Made by a program: the position numbers and the translations under genes. The notes beneath the pieces are model-generated. The model was not told where the DNA came from, did not search any database, and saw only the letters and a program-made list of their open reading frames with translations. A DNA stretch of 64,000 nt from Prevotellaceae bacterium (GTDB lineage: Bacteria > Bacteroidota > Bacteroidia > Bacteroidales > Bacteroidaceae). The DNA lies in assembly GCA_031262085.1 (NCBI GenBank), contig JAISIN010000042.1, positions 18,049-82,048 on the forward strand, read 5' to 3'. Of this stretch, positions 44,498-52,254 are shown in pieces (position 1 is the stretch's first letter; each line of letters opens with the position of its first letter).

Positions 44498-45250
44498 ATG
44501 AACGAACAACATATCGCCCCGCAAAACATCATACTCTGTATCTGTGCCGGTCGCACGCTGATTGACCGGACAAAGGCGTTGCGCATCGCTGCCGCGTTGC
44601 GGGAAGCCGGACACCGCGTCACCCTGAAAGCCGATCTGTGCCAAGAGGTGATGTGCGACCGATTGACTGCGGACGAACGCTCCCCGCACACCATCCTTGC
44701 CTGCTACCCCAGAGCCGTCCGGTCGCTGCTGCAATGGAAGGGGCTGGAGGCGGCATCCTGTATAGATATACGCAACGGCGAACTGCCGGAAACGCTCTGC
44801 CCGACAGCCGTTCCGTCGGAAGGGTTGCCTCAGGGCGCCGTTGGGCAGGAGACGCCGCCCATCGAACAGCCCGAAGCCTGGTTCCCCGTCATCGACAAGG
44901 AGCGGTGCACCGATTGCGGCAAGTGTCACGACTTCTGCCTCTTCGGTGTCTATGCCAAGAGTGCTGAAGGACAAGTCTGCGTGGTGCAACCGCAAAACTG
45001 CAAGAACAACTGCCCGGCATGTGCCCGGGTCTGCCCCTCGCGGGCTATCATCTTCCCCAAGTACGACAAGTCGCCCATCAACGGCGGACTGACCGACGAG
45101 GAGACCTTCGCCCCACAGGAAGCCGACCGCCTGTACCGCGAACGGCTACGCTACAAGTTGCAACAGCGCAGCGCAGGCATCCCGCTCACCAAAGCCGATG
45201 TGCCGCTTACCAAAGCCGATGTCCCACTCCCCAATCCCGATCCCGTATGA
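44498..45250 (+). CDS. Ferredoxin-type 2[4Fe-4S] protein with unique N-terminal domain
   Basis: The 250-residue protein has an N-terminal ~125 residues I do not recognise ('ILCICAGRTLIDRTKALRIA', several Cys) and a ferredoxin region. Cluster 1 uses Cys137-140-143-147 in 'CTDCGKCHDFC'; cluster 2 uses cysteines from 168 to 179 ('NNCPACARVCPSRAI'). The tail has a 7-residue repeat (LTKADVP twice, then a degenerate copy). It is the first gene of the operon and overlaps the radical SAM gene by 4 bp (ATGA), so it may feed electrons to that enzyme. Cytoplasmic. Confidence 0.85.
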   Translation: MNEQHIAPQNIILCICAGRTLIDRTKALRIAAALREAGHRVTLKADLCQEVMCDRLTADERSPHTILACYPRAVRSLLQWKGLEAASCIDIRNGELPETLCPTAVPSEGLPQGAVGQETPPIEQPEAWFPVIDKERCTDCGKCHDFCLFGVYAKSAEGQVCVVQPQNCKNNCPACARVCPSRAIIFPKYDKSPINGGLTDEETFAPQEADRLYRERLRYKLQQRSAGIPLTKADVPLTKADVPLPNPDPV

Positions 45251-46464
45251 AATTCAGTGACTACACCGCCACCCTTGCCGCCGCCCTGCGCGTCCCCCGC
45301 GAATCGACCTGGCGACTGACCGGCAAGTTCCTCTACACCTTCGGCTGGAAGAGCATGCGTAACATGCACCGCTTCATGCGCCGCCAAGCCCGCGGCAAAC
45401 CCTTCTTCCCCGCCTTTGTGATGGTATCGGTCACCGAGCAGTGCAACCTTGCCTGCACCGGTTGCTGGGTATCGAAGGGCGGACGCCGGCAGCTCACCCT
45501 CGACCAGCTGGAGGGCATCATCCGCAGCTGCAAGCAGAACGGCTCCTACTTCTTCGGCATCCTGGGCGGCGAGCCGCTGCTCTACCGCGGGTTGCTCGAC
45601 CTCTTCGAGCGCCACACCGATTGCTACTTCCAGCTCTTCACCAACGGCATCCTCCTCACCGACGACACCTGCCGCCGCCTGCGCCGCGCCGGCAACGTCA
45701 CTCCGCTCATCAGCATCGAAGGGCTGGAGGAGGAGAGCGACCGGCGGCGTGGCGGCAAAGCGGTGTTCGACCGCACCCTTGCCGGTGTCAGGGCGTGCCG
45801 CAAGGCAAAGCTGATCTTCGGCGTGGCGGCAAGCATCTGCAAGAGCAACTATAGCGAACTGGTGAGCCGCGACTACATCGACCGCATCGCCCGTGAGGGA
45901 GCGCACTACCTCTGGTACTACCTCTACCGTCCCGTGGGCGCCGATGCCAACCCCGCCAACGCCTTGGAGAAGGAGGAGGTGACCGCCTTCCGCCGCTTCA
46001 TCGTGGAGCAGCGCAGGAACGCCCCGCTCTTCCTCATCGAGACCTACTGGGACGACAAGGGCAACGCCCTCTGCCCGGGCGCTACCGGCATGAGCCACCA
46101 CATCGCCCCCTCGGGCGCCATCGAGTTCTGCCCCCCCATACAGCTGGCGCGGGAGCAGCTCAACACCGCGGGCGACAACCTGACCGACGTCTTCCACCGC
46201 TCCGCCTTCCTCGCCGACCTTCGCCGGCTTACTGCCCAAAGCTCCCGTGGCTGCATCCTCCTGGAAGACCCGCAGAAGCTGGCTGCCTTCCTGACGGCGC
46301 AGCAAGCCGTCGACACCACCTCGCGCCACAGCGTGTTGCAGGAGTATGCACAGATGACGCCCCTTGCCGGACACAACCAGCAGGGCGCCGAGATACCCGA
46401 GCAGAACCCCTTCTACCGCTGGGTGAAGAAACACTATTTCTTTGGATTCGGCGCTTATGGATAA
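45247..46464 (+). CDS. Radical SAM enzyme of the terpenoid-redox operon
   Basis: The 405-residue protein has the radical SAM cluster motif CxxxCxxC at Cys66-70-73 ('TEQCNLACTGCWVSKGG'), the SAM-binding 'GILGGEPLLYRGLLDLF' and 'LFTNGILLTDD'. C-terminal cysteines lie in 'ALCPGATGMSHHIAPSG' and 'IEFCPP', typical of SPASM-like or twitch auxiliary sites but incomplete. The substrate is unknown; the link to a prenyl synthase and cyclases suggests a lipid or quinone-like molecule, as with HpnH in hopanoid synthesis, though it does not closely resemble HpnH. It overlaps the next gene by 8 bp. Confidence 0.9.
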   Translation: MKFSDYTATLAAALRVPRESTWRLTGKFLYTFGWKSMRNMHRFMRRQARGKPFFPAFVMVSVTEQCNLACTGCWVSKGGRRQLTLDQLEGIIRSCKQNGSYFFGILGGEPLLYRGLLDLFERHTDCYFQLFTNGILLTDDTCRRLRRAGNVTPLISIEGLEEESDRRRGGKAVFDRTLAGVRACRKAKLIFGVAASICKSNYSELVSRDYIDRIAREGAHYLWYYLYRPVGADANPANALEKEEVTAFRRFIVEQRRNAPLFLIETYWDDKGNALCPGATGMSHHIAPSGAIEFCPPIQLAREQLNTAGDNLTDVFHRSAFLADLRRLTAQSSRGCILLEDPQKLAAFLTAQQAVDTTSRHSVLQEYAQMTPLAGHNQQGAEIPEQNPFYRWVKKHYFFGFGAYG

Positions 46465-47962
46465 GATCGGACAAACGACACCCATGGACAAGCGGCACTA
46501 CCACATCCCGCCCGACGAAGCCACCCGCAACCGGTTGCGCGCGCTCATCGCCGACACCTTCAGCGGCGAAGAACGGTTGGTGCCGCCCGTGGCACAGGAG
46601 CGGCTCGACCGCCTCTCCGACCGCTTCATCGCCGAGCACCGCCTCTCGCCCTCGTGGAAGGCATGGCTCATGGTGGAGCTGCACAACCGCGCCTGGCGCG
46701 ACACCGTGGCTGCCATCCCTGCCGACAAGCGCATCCTGCTGATGCCCAAGTGCATGAGCCGCACAGGCGCCTGCCGCGCCGAGGTCGACGAGCTGGGACT
46801 GCTCTGCCGCCGCTGCATGAGCTGTACCATCCCCGAGCTGCAAGAGAAAGCCAATGCGCAAGGCACCCTCAGCATGGTTGCCGAAGGCTTCACGTCGGTC
46901 ATCCCGCTCATCGAGAACCGCGTGGTCGATGCCGTCATCGGCGTGGGCTGCCTCGATTCCTTGGAGAAAGCCTTCCCGTTGCTCATCAACCATGCCGTGG
47001 CAGGACTGGCGGTGCCGCTCAACAGCGACGGGTGCCGCGACACCACCGTCGACACCGCCCACCTCTCCACCCTGCTCACCATGCAAGCCTCCCGCGAGGC
47101 ATACCTGTTGGATTACGATTCCCTCAAGAGCGCCGTCCGCACGTGGTTCGAGCCGGCGAACCTGCAAGCCTTGCTCACCCCGGGCGATGACCCCACCGCC
47201 ACGGCAGCGCGCCAATGGCTGGGCGGCGACGGCAAGCGCTGGCGCCCCTACCTGCTGGCAGCCGTCTACCTGGCGCTTACCGAAAGCCACACCCTCCCTG
47301 TGGAAGTACAGCGGGCTGCCGTGGCAGTGGAGTGCTTCCACAAAGCCTCGCTGGTGCACGACGACATACAGGACAACGACGCCCTGCGCTACGGCACGCC
47401 CACCGTACACGCACAGTACGGCGTTCCCATCGCCATCAACGTGGGCGACATCCTGCTGGGCGAGGGCTACCGCCTGCTTGTCGCCACGGGCAGCATGGAG
47501 CTGCTCCGCCTGGCAGCTGGGGCGCACATCTCGCTCTGCCAGGGACAGGGCATCGAGCTGGCAGGCAACGATGCCTCCCGCCCACCCACCATGGCGTTCA
47601 TCCTCGACATCGTGCTCCGCAAGACCGTGCCCGCCTTCGAGGTGGCACTGCTCATGGGAGCCGTCTGTGCGGGCGCCGATGCCGCCTTGCAAGCCGTGCT
47701 GAGCCGGTACGCCCGTGCCTTGGGCATCGCCTATCAGCTACAGGACGACCTGGAGGATGCAGCCAAAGACCATTGCCCCACCGCCGTGCAAGCCGCCCTC
47801 TCGGAGCCGGGCGTCACCTCGCTCGCCGCAGCCGAGGCGCATGTACGCACACTCATCGCCAGCTATCACCGGCAGGCGCTGGAGGTGCTGGACGAACTGT
47901 CGAACATAGAGCTGAAGCGGTTGCTCTTCCGCATCACCCAACGCATCTTGAAAAGTGAATGA
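46457..47962 (+). CDS. DUF116-polyprenyl diphosphate synthase fusion
   Basis: The 501-residue protein joins two domains. Residues ~1-225 match the DUF116 pattern: Cys99, Cys106, Cys117, Cys120 and Cys123 ('LLMPKCMSRTGACRAE', 'LLCRRCMSCTIPEL'), probably an iron-sulfur site, plus 'AVIGVGCLDSLEKAFPLL'. Residues ~245-500 are a trans-isoprenyl diphosphate synthase with both Asp-rich motifs: DDxxD at 302-306 in 'LVHDDIQDNDALRYG' and at 430-434 in 'AYQLQDDLEDA', and 'GGDGKRWRP' at its start. It should extend allylic diphosphates with IPP. Chain length cannot be read. The ATG at 46457 overlaps the radical SAM gene. Confidence 0.92.
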   Translation: MDKIGQTTPMDKRHYHIPPDEATRNRLRALIADTFSGEERLVPPVAQERLDRLSDRFIAEHRLSPSWKAWLMVELHNRAWRDTVAAIPADKRILLMPKCMSRTGACRAEVDELGLLCRRCMSCTIPELQEKANAQGTLSMVAEGFTSVIPLIENRVVDAVIGVGCLDSLEKAFPLLINHAVAGLAVPLNSDGCRDTTVDTAHLSTLLTMQASREAYLLDYDSLKSAVRTWFEPANLQALLTPGDDPTATAARQWLGGDGKRWRPYLLAAVYLALTESHTLPVEVQRAAVAVECFHKASLVHDDIQDNDALRYGTPTVHAQYGVPIAINVGDILLGEGYRLLVATGSMELLRLAAGAHISLCQGQGIELAGNDASRPPTMAFILDIVLRKTVPAFEVALLMGAVCAGADAALQAVLSRYARALGIAYQLQDDLEDAAKDHCPTAVQAALSEPGVTSLAAAEAHVRTLIASYHRQALEVLDELSNIELKRLLFRITQRILKSE

Positions 47963-47963
47963 C

Positions 47964-48767
47964 ATGACAGCGCCCGACACGATCTCCCTGCGTATGCTCC
48001 AATGCCTGCAGACAGCCAAAGAGCAACTCTCCGACGCGGCACGCGACCGGATAGCGGGTTATGTGCGGTCGCAGCAGACTGACGAAGGCTCGTTCGTCGA
48101 CCGCAACGGCTCTGCCGACCTCTACTACACCCTCTTCGGCTGCATGTTGGCATTTGTGCTCGACATCCCCCTCCGGCTCCCATCCCTCACCGCCTACCTC
48201 CACCGGTTCGACGTGGAGCGGCTCGACTTTGTGCACTATGCCGCCTGCCTGCGTTGCCGCCTGATGACCGACCCCGCCTTCACCCCCACGGTCAGGGCAC
48301 CCGAGACCTTCCCGCTCCTGCCGCACCACGACCGGCAGTCGCCCTACACCCGCTTCCTGTGGCTCTCGCTGCTCGAAGATACGGGCGGCGTCCCGGAGCG
48401 CGAACAGTTCCTGCCCGCTGCCGAACCGTCGTACGACAGCGTGACCAACCTCGCCGCCGCCCTGCTGGTGCGCGGACAGCTCGACGGTTACCTGCCGCCG
48501 CCCCTGACGGAGCAGTTGCGCCGCCGCCAGCATGAGTGGGGCGGCTTCCCTGCCTCCCCCGGATTGTTCCCGGCAGACCTGCTCTCCACCGCCACCGCCC
48601 TCTTTGCGCTGCATAGCTGTCAGGTGGCTCCGCTCTACGACCCTTACCCCTTTATCACCGCGCACTGGCAGGAGAACGGCGGGTTCACCGCCACCCTCGA
48701 CAGCGAGGCGTGCGATGTGGAGTACACCTTCTACGGATTACTTGCGCTTGGGACAATTAAAAATTAA
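47964..48767 (+). CDS. Small terpene-cyclase-fold (prenyltransferase/squalene oxidase repeat) protein
   Basis: The 267-residue protein has the alpha/alpha-toroid repeat pattern of squalene cyclase and prenyltransferase beta subunits: 'QQTDEGSFVDRNGSADLYYT', 'EWGGFPASPGLFPADLLSTA', 'NGGFTATLDSEACDVEYTFY'. It lacks the DxDD motif, so it may be an accessory or substrate-binding partner of the next protein rather than a cyclase. Its last four residues (TIKN) come from an AT-rich element at 48757, which suggests the original C-terminus was changed. A GTG 9 bp upstream is an alternative start. Confidence 0.78.
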   Translation: MTAPDTISLRMLQCLQTAKEQLSDAARDRIAGYVRSQQTDEGSFVDRNGSADLYYTLFGCMLAFVLDIPLRLPSLTAYLHRFDVERLDFVHYAACLRCRLMTDPAFTPTVRAPETFPLLPHHDRQSPYTRFLWLSLLEDTGGVPEREQFLPAAEPSYDSVTNLAAALLVRGQLDGYLPPPLTEQLRRRQHEWGGFPASPGLFPADLLSTATALFALHSCQVAPLYDPYPFITAHWQENGGFTATLDSEACDVEYTFYGLLALGTIKN

Positions 48768-48945
48768 AAGTTAAAAATTAAAAACTTGGAAGAAGTGGAA
48801 GAGACAGTAAATAGAGCGTTCGGTAACGGGCGATGCGATGAGACCACCGCAAAGCCAAACAACAATGACACCACCGCAAGTTCAAGCAGCGATGGCGCGC
48901 AGCCCACTTTCAATGTTCAATTTTTAATTTTTAATTTATCGAATG
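48757..48945. repeat. AT-rich inverted element between the two cyclase genes
   Basis: AATTAAAAATTAAAA-type sequence at 48757-48785 recurs in inverted form at about 48912-48937 (TTCAATTTTTAATTTTTAAT). A related direct copy makes the end of the large cyclase gene (50792-50808). The ~125 bp between the arms encode only low-complexity residues rich in Asp, Asn, Thr and Ser. It looks inserted. Confidence 0.6.
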
Positions 48946-50822
48946 CGCTGCTCAGCCGACCGCGCAGTGCCGACGGTCTATGGACGGGCTGCCTCTCCTC
49001 CAGCCCCATCTCCACCGCGGTGGCTGTTTTTGCCCTGCACACCATCGACCGTGCGCGTTACGCCGAGCCGATCCGGAACGGTGCGGCATGGCTCCTCGGC
49101 GAGATGCGCGCCGACGGCTCGTGGGGCGATTCGCCCGAAAGCCCCTCCAACCTCACAGCCACGCTGCTCACCTATGCGGCGCTGACCGCCGTGGGACAAT
49201 TGCCCGCGCAGAGCATCGCCTACCTGGAAGCGCGCTTCGGCGGCTCCGACGAGCAACATCTCATCGAAGGTGTGCTGCGCTACTACGGCAAAGACCTCAC
49301 CTTCTCCGTGCCGATACTGGTGATGTGCGCCCTGGCAGGCATCATCCGTTCGTGGAAGGCGATACCGCGCTTCCCTTTCCAAGCCGCCCTCATCCCCCAG
49401 CGCTTCTTCCGCTACCTGCGCCTGCCGGTGGTGAGCTACGCCATCCCCGCGCTGATCGCCGTGGGCATCCTGCAATACAAGCGGCACAAGGTCGAACTGT
49501 TCCAGAAGCATCACAAGCGGAGACCCCTGTCGCGTGGTCAGTTGCAACGCATCGATCGCGCCCTGACGGTGTTGCAACGCTTGCAACCTGCCGGCGGAGG
49601 CTTTCTCGAGGCGCCGCCGCTCACGGGCTTCGTGTCGATGTGCCTGAGCGCTGCCGGTTACTCAGGCATCCCTGCCGTGCAGGCTTGTGCCGACTTCCTG
49701 GTGCGCACCGTCCGCCCCGACGGCTCCTGGCCTATCGACACCAACCTCTCGGGCTGGGTCACCTCCCTGAGCGTACGCGCCTTGGGCGCCGACACCCCCA
49801 ACCCCGAAGCCCTGGCAGAGACGATTATTAACAATGCCTTCCGCCACAAGCACCCCTTCACGGGCGCCGCTCCGGGCGGATGGGGCTGGACGAACCTCTC
49901 CGGCGCCGTGCCCGACGGCGACGACACCGCCGGCGCCCTGGTCGCCCTGCACATCCTGCTCAAAGGCGCTTACCGCCCCGAGATAGGCAGCGGCATCGAG
50001 TGGCTGCTGGGCTTGCAGAACAGCGACGGCGGCATGCCTACCTTCTGCAAGGGATGGGGCAAGCTGCCTTTCGACCGCAGCAGCGCCGACATCTCCGCGC
50101 ACGCCCTGTGCGCCTTCCGCCTCTGGGCAGCTGTCCTGCCCGACAAGCTGCAACGGCGGGTAGCGCGCGCCACCCGGCGCCTGCTCCGCTGGATGAAGCA
50201 GCACCGCGCCGCCGACGGCTCGTGGACACCCCTCTGGTTTGGCGATCAGGATGCGGCGGACGAGCAGTCGCCCGTCTACGGCACAGCCACCACCATCGCC
50301 TACCTTGCCGCAGGGACATGTCCCGATGCGCAGGGATGGGCTGCCGATGCGCAAACCTTGATTGCCGACGGCATCTCTTACCTGCTCACCGCACAGAACG
50401 TCGACGGCGGATGGGGTGGGGCAGCGGGCGCTCCCTCCAAGGTCACACTGACTGCCCGCGCCCTCTGTGCGCTTGCCTCCTGCACCGTCTTCCGAGGGGA
50501 AGACGGTTCGTCTTTCGAGGGGAAGACGGTGCGTCTTTCGAGGGGAAGACGGTTCGTCTTCCGAGGGGAAGACGGTTCGTCTTCCGAGGCGGAGACGGTT
50601 CGTCTTCCGAGCGAAAGACGGTGCGTCTCCTGCGAACAATGGGAGAACGCCGTACAGCAGGCAGTCGACTACCTCCTCCGTGCCCATCAGCGCGGCGCCT
50701 TGTATCAGCCGGAGCCTATCGGCCTGTACTTCTCCCGCCTGTGGTATTCGGAGGAGCTGTACAATCTCACCTTCGTACTGGAGGCGTTGAAGAAATTAAA
50801 AATTGAAAACCCCATCGCATGA
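48786..50822 (+). CDS. Class II terpene cyclase (squalene-hopene-cyclase-like) with repeat insertion
   Basis: The frame of 678 residues has no ATG before residue ~110; the TTG at 48786 is a default start and the first ~50 residues are low complexity. The rest matches the squalene-hopene cyclase family: QW-type repeats ('RADGSWGDSPESPSNLTATL', 'PAGGGFLEAPPLTGF', 'VRPDGSWPIDTNLSGW', 'NVDGGWGGAAGAPS'), the acid motif D377-G-D-D-T-A in 'AVPDGDDTAGAL', and a C-terminal 'GLYFSRLWYSEELYNLTFVL'. Proton-initiated cyclisation of a polyprenyl substrate is expected. Residues 568-613 are encoded by a 23-bp repeat array and are absent from normal family members. It overlaps the next gene by 4 bp. Confidence 0.85.
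   Translation: MEEVEETVNRAFGNGRCDETTAKPNNNDTTASSSSDGAQPTFNVQFLIFNLSNALLSRPRSADGLWTGCLSSSPISTAVAVFALHTIDRARYAEPIRNGAAWLLGEMRADGSWGDSPESPSNLTATLLTYAALTAVGQLPAQSIAYLEARFGGSDEQHLIEGVLRYYGKDLTFSVPILVMCALAGIIRSWKAIPRFPFQAALIPQRFFRYLRLPVVSYAIPALIAVGILQYKRHKVELFQKHHKRRPLSRGQLQRIDRALTVLQRLQPAGGGFLEAPPLTGFVSMCLSAAGYSGIPAVQACADFLVRTVRPDGSWPIDTNLSGWVTSLSVRALGADTPNPEALAETIINNAFRHKHPFTGAAPGGWGWTNLSGAVPDGDDTAGALVALHILLKGAYRPEIGSGIEWLLGLQNSDGGMPTFCKGWGKLPFDRSSADISAHALCAFRLWAAVLPDKLQRRVARATRRLLRWMKQHRAADGSWTPLWFGDQDAADEQSPVYGTATTIAYLAAGTCPDAQGWAADAQTLIADGISYLLTAQNVDGGWGGAAGAPSKVTLTARALCALASCTVFRGEDGSSFEGKTVRLSRGRRFVFRGEDGSSSEAETVRLPSERRCVSCEQWENAVQQAVDYLLRAHQRGALYQPEPIGLYFSRLWYSEELYNLTFVLEALKKLKIENPIA
50486..50623. 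repeat. Six tandem 23-bp palindromic units inside the cyclase gene
   Basis: Units start at 50486, 50509, 50532, 50555, 50578 and 50601, and a partial one at 50624. The core is CGTCTTCC-GAGG-GGAAGACG, an 8-bp inverted repeat with a 4-nt loop. The total of 138 bp equals 46 codons, so the frame is kept. Direct CTCCTGC copies at 50477 and 50627 flank it. Confidence 0.93.
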
Positions 50823-52252
50823 AGCGAAAGAGAGATACCGTTACCGCCGTCACTGCCGCCGTGGCAGTGTGCTACCTCCTGCTGCTGGTGGGCTGGCACC
50901 TCTATGTGCCGTCGCGCCCGCTGGAAGTGCAGGCGCCGGGCGCGGACAACCGCCCCGTCGGTACGGAGCGGAAGGCGGATGAGGTGCGCATCGGCGAGTT
51001 TTTCATGGCTTACGACGCACAGGTGCAACCCGCAGGCACCGACAGCTGGAGCTGCTTCCGCGGCGACCGCTTCGACAACATCGTACACACCCGCGCGGCG
51101 ATACGCACCGACGAGGCGCCCTATCCCCTGCGGTGGCAGGTTGCCACGGGCGAGGGACATGCCGCGCCTGCCATCCGTGCGGGGCGGGTCTACCTGCTGG
51201 ATTACGACGAATCGCTGCAATCGGATGCCCTGCGCTGCTTCGACCTCGACAGCGGCAAGGAGCTGTGGCGGCGGTGGTACCGGGTGCCCATCAAGCGCAA
51301 CCACGGCTTCTCGCGCACCGTGCCCGTGGTGGGCGACGGCTATGTCATCACCATCGGCCCCGAAGGGCATGTGATGTGTTGCGACCCGCTGAGCGGCGCG
51401 TTGCTGTGGAGTCTCGACATGCAGCAGGTGTACGGCACGGAGGTGCCCTTCTGGTACACGGGGCAATGCCCGCACGTCGATGGCGGCACGCTCATCCTGG
51501 CGCCCGCCGGGGAGAAGGCGCTGCTGGCAGGCATCGACTGCCTCACGGGCAAAGAGCTGTGGCACACGCCCAACACGCCCCAATACAAGATGTCGCACTC
51601 CAGCGTCATGCCCATGACGCTGCTGGGCAAGCGCACCTACGTCTACATGGGCATCGGCGGGCTGTGCGGCGTCTCTGCCGAACCGTCCGACCGCGGCACG
51701 CTGCTGTGGAGCACGGGCACCTGGCAACCCTCGGTGGTGGCACCCTCGCCCTTGCAGATCGGCGACAACCGCATCCTCGCGGTGGCAGGCTACGGCAGCG
51801 GCGGGGCGGTGTTCGAGGTGAGCCGCACCGGCACCGGATGGCGCGCGGCGGTGACGGACAAGTTCAAGCCCAATGAAGGCATTGCCTGCGAACAGCAGAC
51901 GCCGCTCTATCATAACGGAATGGTCATCAGCGTGCTGCCCAAGGATGGCGGCGTCAACCGCAGCAAGCTGGTCTGCTATGCGCCCGGCAACCTGCGTACC
52001 CCCCTCTGGAGTTCCGATGCCGACGAGCGCTTCGGGCTGGGACCTTACTTCATCATCGACGGCAAGCTGGTGGTGCTCAAGGACACGGGAGAGCTGTATG
52101 TCTATCAAGTGGAACAACGGGGCATGAAGCTGCTCAAGCATCAGACCATCATCGAAGACGGTGCCGATGCCTGGGGGCCGCTGGCGTATGCCGACGGCAG
52201 GTTGCTGCTGCGCGATGCCCATCAACTAATATGTCTTCAAATTGAGCATTGA
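50819..52252 (+). CDS. Membrane-anchored PQQ-like beta-propeller protein (first copy)
   Basis: The 477-residue protein has one N-terminal membrane anchor (~10-28) and an extracytoplasmic eight-bladed-type propeller with PQQ-like blades: 'LRCFDLDSGKELWRRWYR', 'VMCCDPLSGALLWSLDMQ', 'GIDCLTGKELWHTPNTPQ'. Heme or PQQ ligands cannot be verified. There is no CxxCH. Position between the cyclase and the Tat-exported proteins suggests an extracytoplasmic scaffold or substrate-binding oxidoreductase. It overlaps the cyclase gene by 4 bp and is 2 bp from the next start. Confidence 0.85.
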   Translation: MKRKRDTVTAVTAAVAVCYLLLLVGWHLYVPSRPLEVQAPGADNRPVGTERKADEVRIGEFFMAYDAQVQPAGTDSWSCFRGDRFDNIVHTRAAIRTDEAPYPLRWQVATGEGHAAPAIRAGRVYLLDYDESLQSDALRCFDLDSGKELWRRWYRVPIKRNHGFSRTVPVVGDGYVITIGPEGHVMCCDPLSGALLWSLDMQQVYGTEVPFWYTGQCPHVDGGTLILAPAGEKALLAGIDCLTGKELWHTPNTPQYKMSHSSVMPMTLLGKRTYVYMGIGGLCGVSAEPSDRGTLLWSTGTWQPSVVAPSPLQIGDNRILAVAGYGSGGAVFEVSRTGTGWRAAVTDKFKPNEGIACEQQTPLYHNGMVISVLPKDGGVNRSKLVCYAPGNLRTPLWSSDADERFGLGPYFIIDGKLVVLKDTGELYVYQVEQRGMKLLKHQTIIEDGADAWGPLAYADGRLLLRDAHQLICLQIEH

Positions 52253-52254
52253 AT

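Noticed and set aside
46229-47692. Minus-strand frame of 487 codons opposite the radical SAM and prenyl synthase genes
   Set aside because: Shadow of two conserved genes; low-complexity Gly/Ala/Val/His-rich translation.
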